Part shown: piece after piece, positions 31,847 to 42,556 of the stretch
Numbering within the stretch: the stretch's first letter is position 1
Layout: each line of letters opens with the position of its first letter
NCBI GenBank assembly: GCA_918797485.1
Contig: CAKKNE010000003.1
Span: 5,321,518-5,385,517, forward strand
Direction of reading: 5' to 3'
Source of the DNA: Pelagomonas calceolata
Lineage: Eukaryota; Sar; Pelagophyceae; Pelagomonadales; Pelagomonadaceae
DNA: 64,000 nucleotides
Notes under the pieces: generated by a model
Seen by the model: the letters and a program-made list of their open reading frames with translations, nothing else
Databases searched by the model: none
Told to the model about the DNA's origin: nothing
Made by a program: the position numbers and the translations under genes

Positions 31847-32817
31847 TCACTCGCCCTCAGGTGGCGGCACCGTCAATACCTCGTGGCCGGCGTCGGTCAC
31901 GAGCACTGTGTGCTCGAACTGGGCGGCGCGCTGCTCGTCGCGCGTGAGGACGGTCCAGCCGTCCCCGGCGACGTAGAGTTCCGGACTGCCCTCCGTGAGC
32001 ATGGGCTCGATGGTGAACACGTGGCCCTTCTGGAGCCGGAACTTGTTCTGGTTGCGGCAGTGCGACACGAGGGGCGGCGCGTGGAAGGTGGTGCCGATGC
32101 CGTGCCCGCAGTACTGGCGGACGACACCGTAGCCGCGGGCGTCGGCCGCGTCGGAGCACGCGTCGCCGATTTCCGTGAGGCACGCGCCGGGTCGGACGAC
32201 GGCGATCGCGGCGTCGAGGGCCCCGCGCGTGGCGTCGACGAGCCTGCGGCCCGCGGCGTCGACGTCGCCGACGCACACGGTGCCGCAGTTGTCGCCAAAA
32301 ACGCCGTCGACGAAAACGCTCACGTCGAACGAGACGACGTCGCCGTCCCGGAGGACGCGCGAGTCCGGAATCCCGTGGCAAATGACGTCGTTTGGCGACG
32401 CGCAGATCGACTTGGGAAAGCCCATGTAGTTGTACGGCGCGGGATACGCGCCTGCGAGGCGCCGACGGCTCAGTCGCGGCGGAGGCGGAGGGCTCAGTCG
32501 AGGCGCTGGGAGGCGCCCGCCGCGACGATGCGGTCGTGCACCAGCGCGTCGATGGCATCCGTCGTGACGCCCGGCGCCGCGAGCGCGCACGCGTAGTCGA
32601 GCATGCGGCGCGCGAGGCGCCCCGCGCGCCGCAACTTCTCGACCGCCTCGTCGTCGCAGACCACCGCGGAGGACGGGCCCGCGGGCACGTGCCCCGTGCG
32701 CGCGTAGCTCGGTCGCGGAATCGACGCCGGGATGTCGCGCCACGGGGACACGGCGCCAGCGGTCCAGCGCCGGCGGCCCGACAGCCAGGACTGCAGGCGC
32801 GCGAGCGCTCGACTCAT
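31847..32817 (-). CDS. Type I methionine aminopeptidase, organellar (MAP1D-like)
   Basis: Removes initiator Met from nascent proteins. Exon 1 32817-32517, GC-AG intron 32516-32452 (65 nt), exon 2 32451-31847. The N-terminal ~30 residues are Arg/Ser-rich without acids (MSRALARLQSWLSGRRRW), a mitochondrial or plastid presequence. The pita-bread catalytic core contains both metal aspartates (DVSVFVDGVFGD), the His of CGHGIG, and the glutamates of FTIEPM and AQFEHTVLV, plus NYMGFPKSICASPNDVICHG. All five metal ligands are present, so it should be active. Length is ~300 residues, normal for MAP1D. Confidence 0.92.
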
Positions 32818-33683
32818 CTAGCTAGCTCTTTTAGGTGCACAACAGGATGATACTCTTGTTTTTTTATCTTTTCGTACATGTAGTCAACTTCACAGGCGGT
32901 TGTTATTTGCAAGTTTACAATTTAAAACTTCTTATATGCTCTTCTTTAGACCAGCCCCCTGATGCCTAGTGTCTTACAGACGCTAGCTCACAAACGGGTT
33001 TTTCTTTAGCCCGCAAAGATGCCCGCGACGCCTAGACAGACGAAAAGCGTCGCGTGTACTTGCTGTGGGCGAAACACGTGACGAGGAGGCGCTGTTTGGA
33101 GCTTCCTGAATGAGCACATCGGATAGGAGAACTATACACCGCCGTGACGCGAGACTGGCAGAAGAGACCGCTGCTTTCACTGGTAAGTTTGCGAGGAATA
33201 TAACCCCTGTAGAACCAATAATACCACTAGTACAATACTAGTCCCCTCTAGTCCCACCTTGACGTAAGGAAGGTTTACACCCCATTCATTCATAGTGCAA
33301 ATATTACATGGGGGAGTCACTAACGCCAAACTCGGTAGTACCCGCCCCGGGCATTGCTCCTGCGGTTGCGTAGGTCCATGGGATAGGATAGGAAACTTAC
33401 TCACACCGTTGCAGGGGGTCGTTCTAGTACCGCACCCCACATTTCTGCTACAGCTTTGGCAGCTTATACCAATGAGATTTAATAAACTAAGGAAGACCTA
33501 CTAAAATTAAGAAACAAGCTCCAAGGGCCTTCGACCATGCTTGAAGAGCGTTGCCCTAGCCTAGTGGCAGGGCCCCGCGAAGGCGCCAGCCTCAAGGCGC
33601 TGTGATGTGGACCGCCGTGTCCTCGCTTCACATATATATCCTTATTCATTAATTACCGCGACCGCCGCGGCGACCGCCGGCCG
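32818..33683. other. Intergenic spacer
   Basis: AT-rich in places (32830-32945). 33061-33102 is the repeat shared with 3691-3730 and 61073-61112. 33605-33635 shares TGGACCGCCGTGTCC with 46418-46436, close to the 3' ends of different genes. No gene recognised. Confidence 0.4.
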
Positions 33684-36600
33684 TCAGACGCGGTCGAAGG
33701 TCCCGCACTCGAGGATGGCGGTCGTCAGCTTCGCGACGAACTCGCCCTCGTCGGCGTAGTCCGGGATGTCGAGGTGGAAAAAGCACGTGTGGGCGACGGG
33801 CAGCGCCGGCGACCGCGGCTGCGCGCGGACCTGGATCTCGAAGCCCGGCGCCGACGGGAGGCCCGGGGAGCCCGTCGCGAAGACGAGGAAGCGACGGAGC
33901 GAGTCCTTGTCGAAGGCGCGGACGCTCCGCCTGAGCGCGTCGGGCACGACGGAGCGCTTGGGCCAGCCGACGAACGCGAGCGCGTCGAGGACTCGGTCGG
34001 GCGTGAGGCGGTCGTCGTCCGCGCAGAGCAGCACGCGCCAGTCCGTCGACGAGAACAGCTTGAGGAACGGCGCCGCCTCGGGCGAGAGCTCGCGGAGCGC
34101 GGCGACGAAGCCGCGCCGTATCGCCTCGAGCGCGTCGCGCCGGCGGCCGACGAGCGCGCGGCGGACCTTGAGCACGACGAACGCGTGCTTGTTCGCCTCG
34201 GTGACGGCGCGGGCGCCGCCGCCGGCGTCGTCGTCGGACGACGACACGTCGCCGAAGTCGAGGCCCCAGCCTTGGCCGTCGGGCGGGGCGCGCGCCAGCA
34301 TGCGCTCCAGCGACGCGCCGAGCGCCGGGTCGAACTTCTGCAGGTCGCGCAGCGCGCGGCCGTCGCCGGCGGCAGCGTGCGCCGCGCCGTGCGCGAGGTA
34401 CTTGAAGAGGCTCGGCCCGAGGCGCGGCGGCGCGCCGCAGCCCTCGTAGAGCGCGGCGACGAGCGCCCGGCCGAACGCCTCGAGGCGGTCGGCGCGCGCC
34501 GCGCGCGCCGCCGCGCCCTCGCCGCGCGGGAGGCGCGCGGGGAGCAGGACCTCGCCGCCGGCGTCCTCGAAGAGCCCGGCGGCCGGCGCGAGCGCGCCCT
34601 CGAAGAAGAGCGCGAACATCTCTCGCGCGAGGCCGCCCTCGTCTACGCCGGCCTCGCCCTCGAACGTGACGCGGAGCGGCCGCCGCGCGGGCGGGACGCC
34701 GGCCGCGCCGTCCTCCCCGCCGCCGCCGCGGCGCCGCGCGGCGACGGCGTCGCGCCCGAAGAAGGCCAAGACCCGGTCCGCGAGCCCGGGGCCGCGCGCG
34801 ACGGCCAGGTCCGCGCGCGCGCGGCGCGACGCGGACCGGACGGCGGCGAGCAGGTCGCGCACCGCCGCGAGCTTGGCGTTGACGCCGACGATGTCCCCGC
34901 CCGCGACGTAGCGGTCCACGTACGAGTCCGTGAAGTACGGATGGAGCGCGACGTCCGCCGCGGACGGCCGCGCGCGCGGGTCGGCGACCAGGAGGCGCGC
35001 GACGAGCGTCCGGAGCTCGTCCTCGCCGGCCGCCGGCGCGCCTGTGCGCGCCCCGCCGGTGGCGCCGCCACCGGCGGCCGTCGCGCGCCAGAGCCACCGC
35101 AGCACCGCGCCGAACGCGTACACGTCTGCCGCGGCGGACGCGCCGCCGCCGCCGGCGACCTCGGGCGCGACGAACTGCGCGGCGGGCTCGGTCGCCGCGG
35201 CCTCGGCGGCCGCGTCCGCGGCGAGCGCGGCGACGAGCGGCCGCGTCGCGAGCTGCGCGCGGTTCGGCGGGTCGCCGGCGAGCAGCACGACCGCGCGCGG
35301 ATCGACGTGGCCGTGCGCGACGCCCGCCGCGTGCAGGACCTGGAGCGCCGTCAGGACCTGGCGCGCGACGGCCTGGACGTGCCACGGCGCGCGCGGCGGG
35401 TCCCGCGCGGCGGCCCAGCCGACGAGCGTGCCCGCGTACGCCGGGAACTCGACGTGGAGCATGGGCGCGGGCGCGAGGTCGCGCGCGTCGTCGCCGCCCG
35501 ACTCGTCGAACGCGGCGACGGGCGCCCACGCGGCGGCGACGAGCGACCGGGGCGCGGCGACCGCCGCGTGCCGCGGCGCGGCGAGCCAAAAGTCGACCTC
35601 GCGGAAGTGCGCGGCCCACGCGTCGTCGTCGCGCTCGTCGAGCGCGCACGCGACGAGGAGGACGCGCGCGCCCGTCGCGCCGTCGACCGCGTCGGTCGCC
35701 CGGCCCCGTGCCTCGTCGCTTGCGGCGAGCTCGAACTCGGCGAGCGCGCGCGACGGCGCGGCGAGCCACGCGCCGCCGCCGCCCGCGCGGCGGCCCGTCG
35801 CCGGCGCGCGCGCGCCGCCGTCGAAGGTGCCGCCGAGGTCGCCGAGGAGCTTGAAGCGCCCGATGGAGTCGACGATGACGCGCGACCCCCACGCCAGCTC
35901 GGGCTGCTCGGCGTACGCGCAGCGCGCGGCCTCGGCGACCGCGCGGCGGCGCGCCCGCCGCGCGACGGCGAGCTGCGCCTCGACGTCGGCGAGCGTCGCC
36001 GCGAGCGCGGCGACGTCGTCTCCGGCGGCGGCGGCGCCCGACCCGCGCGACGGCGCCGCCGCCGCCGCCGGCGCGCGCGCCGCCGGCGCGCCGCCGAACA
36101 GGTCCTCGAACGAGCCGGAGAAGAGGTCGCGCGCAGGCGCCGGTGGTGCCGGCGGCGCGTCGCCGCGGGGCCCGCGCGCGCGCATCCGGGCCCGCCGCGT
36201 CGCCTTGTCGAGCGCGGATGCGACGTCCGTGCGACGGTCCTCGAGCGCGAGCGCCGCGTCGCTCGCGCGCTCGGCGGCGGCGACGAGCGCCGCGCCGCGC
36301 GTCGGTGCCGCCGCCGCGGCGTACCAGGCCGCCCAACGCGCCGCGCGCCGCCCGAGGCGCCGCGCCACGTCGGCGACCGCCGCCGCCGCCGCGCGCGCGG
36401 CCGCGCACCGCCGGTCGGCCGCGCGCAGGAGGCGCCGCTTGAGCGCGAGCGCGTCGTCGAGCTCGCGCGGGATCGCCGCGAGCTCGGCGCCCGCGGCGTC
36501 GCGCGCGTCGACCTTGGCGCGCGCGAGCGCGGCGTCCGCGTCCCACGCGTCCGCCGCGGCCAACGCGCGCGCGGTCGCGGCCGCGTCGACCGCGCGCGCC

Positions 36601-38847
36601 CCGTCGTCGTCGCCGCCGTCGGCGTCGGCGTCGCCCCGCGTCGCGTCGGCGTCGCCCGCGAGCGAGCCCGCGCAGAGCGCCGCGGCGGCGGCCGCGCGCG
36701 CGCGGAGCGCGTCGCGCAGGCGCGCGACGGCCGCGTCGGCGTGCCGCCGCGCCGACTCCGCGCGCCGGGGCCGCGCGCAGTGCGCGGCCAGCGCCGCGGC
36801 CGCGGCCTCGAAGTCGTCGTCTTCGACCGCGCCGGCGCCGCGACCGGCCGCGGGCGACGCGGGCGCGCCGCGGCGTTCGAGCGCGGCGCGCGCCGTGCGC
36901 CGGAGATCTTCGAACGACGCCGACGCCGCGAGGGCCGCGGTCGGCGGCCGCGCGCCGCCCGACGGGCCGCCGTCGACGGCGAGCGCCGCGCGGACGCGGT
37001 CGCGCGCCGCGCCCGCCGCGGCCGCGGCCTCGCGCGCCGCGGCCTCGAGCGCCGCGAAGCGCCGCGCCGCGCGGCGCGCCGCCGCGCCGCCGCGCGAGAC
37101 CGCCGCGCGCCGTCGGTCGACCTGCGCCGCGAGCCGGCGCGCGTCGAGGCCCGCGACGGCCTCGCGCTCGACCGCCTCGTAGGCGGGGCGGACCGCGTCG
37201 CGCCACTCGCGGCCGAGCGCCGCGTCCCAGGCCAGCGCGTCGTCGCGCGCGCGCGCCAGGGTCGCGTCGCCGGCCCCGGCGCCGCCGTCGTCCTCGTCGT
37301 CGACGCCGAACGCGGCGAGGTCGAGGTCCGGAGCCGGCGCCGGCGCGGCGACGTCTCGCGCGTCGAAGAAGCTCTGCACGCTCGTCACGGAGCTCTCGCG
37401 CGACCGGATGGACGCCGCGCCGTCGAGCGGCGCCGCCGGCGACGTCGCGGCCGCCGCGTCGGCGCCGGCCCACGCCGGCGCGACGGCGACGGCGCGCGCG
37501 AGCCGGCCCGCGGCGGCCACCAGGTGCGCGCCGACGCTCTCCGCGGCGGCGGCGGCCGACGTCGTGGTCGTTGCGTTTTGCGCGCGGTCGGCGGCCGCCG
37601 CCGGCGCCGCGACCGGGGCGTCGGACGAGAGGTCGGCCGCGGTCGCGCGCAGCGCGCGGTCCACCCCGTCGCAGCGCTCGGCGCGGCGGACGAGCCGGAC
37701 CAGCTGCCGGTTGCCGCGCTGGACCTCGCCGAGAGCCGCGCGGAGCTGGCGGAGCTCGGCCACGGCGCCGACGACGGCGCGCATGGCGACCGCGACGACG
37801 GGCGGCCCCGCCCGCGGCGGCGCGCGCGCGCGCGGCGGGAGGCGCACGGCGAACGCGTCGTCCGGCCCGCGCGCGGCGTCGCGCTCGCCGGCGCCGTCGT
37901 CGCGGTCGCGCGTCGCGCCGCCGAAGACGAGGACGCGCGGCGGGTCGCCGCGGTCGGCGACCGCCGCGTGCGCGTGGACCGGCGTCAGGCCGAACGCCAC
38001 GAGCGCCCACGACGCGCCGTCGTCGCCTGCGCGCGCATCGACCGGTCGCCCTTGGACTGCGCGCCGCGCGACGCGGGTCCGCGCTCGTCCAGCAGTCGCC
38101 GAGCGACTCGCCCGCGCCGCCGCCGCCCTCGCCGCCGACGAGCGCGAGGCACGCGCCGGCGGCGACGACCGCGTGCCCCCGCCGCGGCACCCACGGCGCG
38201 CGGTGGCAGAGGCGGCTCCACCGCGCGCCGTCGACGGACGCCCAGACGTCGCCGCGGCACTCGCGACCGTCGTAGCCGCCGGCGACGTAGAGCGCGCCGC
38301 GGAAGCCGCACGCCGCGTGCATCGCGCGCGGCCCCCACGCCGCGGCGGCCGTGCGCCGCTCCCAGGTGCCGCCGCCGTCGCGCGACGCCCAGCAGTCGTC
38401 GCAGTAGCCGAACTCGCCGAAGCCGCCGAGCACGAAGACGGCGTCGCCGAGCGCGACGGCCTCGTGGTGCGTCCGGCCGGCCCACCCGGGCGTCGCCGTC
38501 GCCAGCGTCCACGTCGCGCCGCCGTCGGCGCTGCGCCAGACGTCGTGCGCCGTCAGCGCGTCGGCGGTCGCGCCGCCGATGACGAGCGCGGCGCCGTCGG
38601 CCGCGACCGCGACCGCGTGGCCGTCGCGCGGGCCGAACGGCGCGCGCGCGACCGCGAGGCGCCAGCGCCAGGCGTCGTCGTCGTCCCGCGCCGCCGTCCA
38701 CACCTCCGCCGACGACCCGCCGCCCGCCCCGCTCGCGAAGCCGCCGACCATCACGAGCGACGCGTCGTCGAGGGCGACCACGCGGTGCGACCGGCGCGGC
38801 GCCCACCGGGCGCCGCGCGAGCGGACCGGCGCCGCCGGCGCGTCCAT
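33684..38847 (-). CDS. Kelch - coiled coil - pseudokinase - HECT ubiquitin ligase
   Basis: Giant E3 ligase of ~1,700 residues. Exon 1 38847-38085, GC-AG intron 38084-38027 (58 nt), exon 2 38026-33684. Residues ~10-290 are Kelch-type blades (HAVAVAADGAALVIGGA, HEAVALGDAVFVLGGFG, HAACGFRGALYVAGGYDG, HAVVAAGACLALVGG). A long Ala/Arg helical segment follows. Residues ~1150-1360 look like a protein kinase: LQVLHAAGVAHGHVDPRAVV, AADVYAFGAVLRW and LLVADPRARPSAADVALHPYF, but the catalytic HRDxKxxN has become HGHVDPRA and no DFG is seen, so it is a pseudokinase. The C-terminal ~330 residues are a HECT domain (FEGEAGVDEGGLAREMFALF) with the catalytic Cys in PVAHTCFFHLDIPDY. Substrate unknown. Confidence 0.8.
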
Positions 38848-38927
38848 CGTTTGTGGCTGCGTGGCGCTTCGTGTGTGTCGGGCAGCCGTCGAACCGCCGG
38901 TTCCTCCTTGGAGAATGCACGGACGAG

Positions 38928-38998
38928 GAGTACCGTAGGTACCGTGGTACCATGGTACCGTAGGTACCGTAGGTACCACGGTACCGTAGGTACCGTAT
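38928..38998. promoter_or_regulatory. GTACC/TACCGTAGG array upstream of the HECT gene
   Basis: Seven or more consecutive GTACC units, including three TACCGTAGG nonamers, 81-151 bp 5' of the ATG at 38847 (minus). Confidence 0.6.
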
Positions 38999-39306
38999 TC
39001 ACTAGGCCTATTCTATCCGGGTATCTAACTAAGATAAATGGGACCAGGATAGTGAAGCTAAGATAAAATTTGGGAGATTTATAAGTGGAAAAGGGGCCGT
39101 TGCCACAACGGGCGCCAACCCCCAGGGACCCCGGACCACTGGCACGCGCCCGGGAGCTCAAGTGCGCGTCGCGGGAGCTCAAGCAACGCGCCGGAGCCAG
39201 TGGCCAGTTCCACATCCTGACGGGCCTGACGGGGGGCATCCTGATCCCATCAAGAGGGCTTGCCTATCGTTGGTAATGTAATGCAATGCTATGTATCTAT
39301 ACCTTC

Positions 39307-39347
39307 TACCGTAGGTACCGTAGGTACCGTAGGTATACGGTACGGCC
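39307..39347. promoter_or_regulatory. TACCGTAGG tandem array upstream of a sulfotransferase
   Basis: Three exact tandem TACCGTAGG nonamers followed by TATACGGTACGG, ending 18 bp before the ATG at 39365. Confidence 0.6.
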
Positions 39348-39364
39348 CCTTGGAATCTAAAAAA

Positions 39365-40123
39365 ATGAAGGCGCGGTTGCGTTATCGCTCCCTTGCAAGC
39401 CTGGGACTCCTGGCGGCGGCGCCAGGAGTGGAGATCGGCGAGCAACAGGCTCGTAGACCTACTAGCCTACACGTCTGGGAAGCCGGCATCGCGCAGTGTC
39501 CCATCGTGTGGTTCATTCACATCCCAAAGACCGCCGGCTCCACGATCAACGACGTGCTCAAGCGAAGCAACTCCGACAAAGTCCAATACACTAGCTTAGG
39601 GCCGAAACGCAATGTCTACGTCTCCCACGGCAGAAACCACAATTGGGCGCGCCCAGACCTCCTCGCGATGGCGAACCGAACCGAGCGCAAAATTATCGTG
39701 ACCGCCGAGACGCCGATCGCCGACCTAAAGCGGCACGGGTACCCGTGGCTCTCGGAGACGTGCTTTTTCTCCGTCGCGCGCGACCCTTACGAGTGGGTCA
39801 TCAGCGCTGCGAACCACATGAACCGTTCAATCAGCAGCCGTTATGGGTTCTTCGACCACGCAAACATCCAGTCCTACATGACCGGCTACGGCGCGGGGGA
39901 CCACGGCGCAGCGTTCGTGTGTGTGGGCACCCTCGACCACTTCCTCGACGTCGAGCACGGCCTGTTCCCCCGGTTCGCGGAGAACCTGACGCTACCTCAC
40001 CTCAACGCGCGCCCGCACGCGGTCAACATCACGGAGGAGCTGGAGGAGGTTGTCCGCACGAAGTACGCGATCGACCTGGAGCTCTGGGCTAGCGTGGCGC
40101 GGCAGGGGCTGGTTTGTTGGTAG
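39365..40123 (+). CDS. Sulfotransferase, Golgi type II (Sulfotransfer_2-like)
   Basis: PAPS-dependent glycan sulfotransferase. ATG at 39365; MKARLRYRSLASLGLLAAAPG is a basic-then-hydrophobic N-terminus fitting a signal anchor. The 5'-PSB loop is IVWFIHIPKTAGSTINDVL (HIPKTAGST is the classic form) and the 3'-PB motif is CFFSVARDPYEWVISAANH, with the RDP and following Ser. GTLDHFLDVEHGLFPRF and the NLTLPHLNA segment complete the fold. Potential N-glycosylation sites (NRS, NLT, NIT) agree with a lumenal protein. 252 residues, single exon; the ending at GLVCW is slightly short. Confidence 0.82.
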   Translation: MKARLRYRSLASLGLLAAAPGVEIGEQQARRPTSLHVWEAGIAQCPIVWFIHIPKTAGSTINDVLKRSNSDKVQYTSLGPKRNVYVSHGRNHNWARPDLLAMANRTERKIIVTAETPIADLKRHGYPWLSETCFFSVARDPYEWVISAANHMNRSISSRYGFFDHANIQSYMTGYGAGDHGAAFVCVGTLDHFLDVEHGLFPRFAENLTLPHLNARPHAVNITEELEEVVRTKYAIDLELWASVARQGLVCW

Positions 40124-40145
40124 CCTGCTAAGATAGAGTAGTATA

Positions 40146-40232
40146 TGAAGTAGAGCCCATTTTGCATCAAAACGGACGCTCACGGGAAAACCCGTTCGCT
40201 AACCGTTTGGATGCAAAATGAGCTCTACTTCA
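40146..40232. repeat. Long imperfect hairpin
   Basis: The arm GAAGTAGAGC(C)CATTTTGC at the left pairs with GCAAAATGAGCTCTACTTC at the right, extended inwards by AAACGG/CCGTTT. The loop is ~30 bp. It lies 25-110 bp 3' of the sulfotransferase stop, so it could be a MITE or a transcript-end structure. Confidence 0.7.
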
Positions 40233-40308
40233 ATTCAAGTTATATTACGACCGAAATCCATGGTTCTGGGTGGCCGATTTGGGGGTCTAATGATTTCTAT
40301 GGCAATGT

Positions 40309-40680
40309 ATGGCAATGGGAACAGGTACTTATCGCAATAGCATTCCTGTAGGCTCGACTAATTACACTATTAATCTCGGTGCAAGTTACTCGCAACTTGA
40401 ACTCTTGGGGATAACTTCAAGTTTTGTTCAAACTCTTGCAGATCAAGATCATGCTGCAACACACACTGGCACAAGCTTTTACGCAAATAACGTAGTTCGA
40501 TGGAGTCTCAGTATTGATGGCGTGTTGGTAGAAAATCAAAGAATGATTTATAGCTCACCAGCCGAGGGCTGGGCCAACCTGACTACGAGAGTGTTTTATA
40601 GTGAACTGTTGTTACACCGTAGTGCTTTTGACACTCGATGTATAGACTCAAATATTAGAGAGTGGGAGATACATATCTAG
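40309..40680 (+). CDS. AT-rich frame of the R1 repeat family, function unknown
   Basis: 123 residues, ~43% GC in a >65% GC neighbourhood; composition unlike the host genes (GTGTYRNSIPVGSTNYTINL at the start). The last ~45 codons are repeat R1, and in the 49.0-kb and 58.1-kb copies the same reading frame stays open to the same stop position (ending NIREWEIHI). It looks like a protein-coding piece of a mobile element or virus-like insert. I recognise no family. The upstream limit is uncertain: an overlapping frame continues 5'. Confidence 0.4.
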   Translation: MAMGTGTYRNSIPVGSTNYTINLGASYSQLELLGITSSFVQTLADQDHAATHTGTSFYANNVVRWSLSIDGVLVENQRMIYSSPAEGWANLTTRVFYSELLLHRSAFDTRCIDSNIREWEIHI

Positions 40681-40716
40681 GGTAGGAAGGGCTAGTAGGT
40701 TTCTCTCTCTAAGGAA
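40549..40716 (+). repeat. Dispersed repeat R1, copy 2
   Basis: Closely matches 49051-49219 and 58007-58204; ends in the GTACC cluster at 40724-40763. It forms the 3' coding part of the frame 40309-40680. Confidence 0.85.
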
Positions 40717-40723
40717 TGCGATA

Positions 40724-40763
40724 CGGTACCTACGATACCATACCTCGAGAGTAGGTACCGCAG
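40724..40763. promoter_or_regulatory. GTACC motif cluster upstream of homoserine dehydrogenase
   Basis: Units CGGTACCTACG and AGGTACCGC, 133-172 bp 5' of the ATG at 40896. Confidence 0.5.
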
Positions 40764-40895
40764 ACTCACGGCAACTGGTGAGTCGAGGTGCCATACGACG
40801 TCGGGCTACGCCGCAGGTCTAGCGCTACAAGCTTTACACAAAGGAGGCCGTATTTTCGCGGCGCGCCCGAGACGCCCTCTCGAAAGTCAACGGAG

Positions 40896-42368
40896 ATGAT
40901 GGTCCTGGGCGTCCTCGTGGCGTCGTGGTGCGCGCGGGGCCTCGCGTTCGCGCCCGCCGCGCCGGCGGCGTCCGCGCGGGGGGCACCGCTGGCGGCGCAA
41001 GTCCGCAAGGTCGGCATCGTCGGCGGCGGGACGGTCGGCGGGGGCATCGTCGAGATCCTGGAGCGCCGGCGCGAGCAGCTCGTGGCGGCGACGGGCGGCG
41101 TGGGCCTCGAGGTCAAGGCGGTCGTCGTGCGCGACGCGGCCAAGGCGCGCGACTGGACCGCGCCGCCCGGGTGCGTCGTCACCGAGGACCTCGAGGCGGT
41201 GCTCGGCGGCGACCGGCGCGGAAGTTACGGTCCCGTCGATTTTGTTCGGTCCGGAGGCGATCGATTCGCACACACAGGCGACGACGACGTCGACCTCGTC
41301 GTCGAGGTCATGGGCGGCACGACGCTCGCCAAGGACGTCGTCTTCCGCGCGCTGCGCGCGGGCAAGGACGTCGTCACGGCCAACAAGGCGCTCATCGCGG
41401 ACTGCCTGCCCGAGATCGAGGCCGTCGTCGCCGAGGCGAACGCCGCGCAGGGCGCCGGCGCGCCCCGCGTCCAGTTCGGGTACGAGGCCGCCGTGTGCGG
41501 CGGCATCCCCATCATCCACACGATGAACACGGACTTCGTCGGCGACGAGGTCACGCGGCTCCGCGGCATCATGAACGGGTGCACGAACTTCATGCTGACG
41601 AAGATGGAGGCCGAGGGCCTGAGCTACGCCGACTGCCTCGCCGAGGCGACGGCGCTCGGCTACGCGGAGGAGGATCCGACGCTCGACGTCGGCGGCTTCG
41701 ACGCGCGGTCGAAGCTCGCGATCCTCGTCCGCCTCGCCTTCGGCGTCGACGTCGACGAGACGCTCATCTCGTGCACGGGCATCGCCGGGCTCGAGACGAT
41801 CGACTTCGAGTACGCGCGCGGCCAGCTCGACGGCACCATCAAGCTCCTCGGCGTCGCCGAGCTGGACGGCGCCGGCGGCCTGACGGCGTACGTCACGCCC
41901 GCGCTCGTCCCGCGCGGCGCGACGCTCGCGTCCATCTCGGACGCGACGAACGCGGTCGAGGTCGCGTCGCGCAACCTCGAGGCGTCGCTCTTCGTCGGCC
42001 GCGGCGCCGGCCGCTTCCCGACGGCGAACTCGTGCGTCTCGGACGTCGTCGCGTGCGCGCGCGGCGCGCTCCCCGAGCCGTTCGCCAAGAAGGTCGGCGG
42101 CGTCGCGTTCCGCAGCGACTTCGAGTCGTTCTTCTACATCCGCATCCGGTACCGCAACGCCATCGGCATCGTCAAGGCCCTCGGCGAGATCTGCGCGCGC
42201 CACGACGTCTCCATCGACTCGCTCCTCCAGAAGCCGCACTCGGACTACTTCGTCGTCGTCACCGAGGCCGGCCCGCGCTCGCGCGTCGAGAAGGTCGCCG
42301 CCGACGTCGAGGCCGAGGCGTGGTGCGTCGGCGACGTGTTTTTCATGCCGGTCGCCACGCAGGAATAG
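40896..42368 (+). CDS. Homoserine dehydrogenase with ACT domain, plastid-targeted
   Basis: Reduces aspartate semialdehyde to homoserine in Thr/Met synthesis. ATG at 40896: MMVLGVLVASWCARGLAFAP is a signal peptide with the AFAP motif that directs heterokont proteins into the plastid. The NAD(P) loop is VGIVGGGTVGGGIVEIL; the substrate domain has VVTANKALIAD, RVQFGYEAAVCGGIPII and CTNFMLTKMEAEGLSY. The C-terminus is an ACT domain (NAIGIVKALGEICARHDVSI), allowing allosteric control by Thr. A short intron probably lies at 41209-41277 (GC-AG, 69 nt) or 41224-41277 (GT-AG, 54 nt). Both are multiples of three and remove a stretch with no family match between VLGG and DDDVDLVVEVM; retention would not break the frame. 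Not fused to aspartate kinase. Confidence 0.92.
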   Translation: MMVLGVLVASWCARGLAFAPAAPAASARGAPLAAQVRKVGIVGGGTVGGGIVEILERRREQLVAATGGVGLEVKAVVVRDAAKARDWTAPPGCVVTEDLEAVLGGDRRGSYGPVDFVRSGGDRFAHTGDDDVDLVVEVMGGTTLAKDVVFRALRAGKDVVTANKALIADCLPEIEAVVAEANAAQGAGAPRVQFGYEAAVCGGIPIIHTMNTDFVGDEVTRLRGIMNGCTNFMLTKMEAEGLSYADCLAEATALGYAEEDPTLDVGGFDARSKLAILVRLAFGVDVDETLISCTGIAGLETIDFEYARGQLDGTIKLLGVAELDGAGGLTAYVTPALVPRGATLASISDATNAVEVASRNLEASLFVGRGAGRFPTANSCVSDVVACARGALPEPFAKKVGGVAFRSDFESFFYIRIRYRNAIGIVKALGEICARHDVSIDSLLQKPHSDYFVVVTEAGPRSRVEKVAADVEAEAWCVGDVFFMPVATQE

Positions 42369-42556
42369 CGCGTCGGGGTCCTAGAGGGTAACTAGCCAGC
42401 TATTCAGATTGGCACCCTATGGTCCACACGGTATGGAATAGAGGTATGGAATGGAGACCTTACACTAGAAGGAGGTTCTAGCTCCTTCTTAGCTCTTCTT
42501 AGCTCCGCCGCACGGTATTGCTACGAATCGAGGGCCTGGCCTGACTCTATCGAACC

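Larger units (their letters stand above)
38848..39364. other. Divergent spacer with two GTACC arrays
   Basis: Promoter region of the HECT gene (-) and a sulfotransferase (+), each with its own GTACC array (38928-38998; 39307-39347). The middle is AT-rich, with no gene. Confidence 0.5.
40124..40895. other. Spacer with hairpin, AT-rich frame and R1 copy
   Basis: Contains a long imperfect hairpin (40146-40231), the AT-rich frame 40309-40680, repeat R1 and a GTACC cluster before the homoserine dehydrogenase gene. Confidence 0.5.

Noticed and set aside
33774-38582. 1,602-residue plus-strand open frame
   Set aside because: Antisense shadow of the HECT gene; Arg/Ala/Glu strings produced by GC-rich codons, with no domain.
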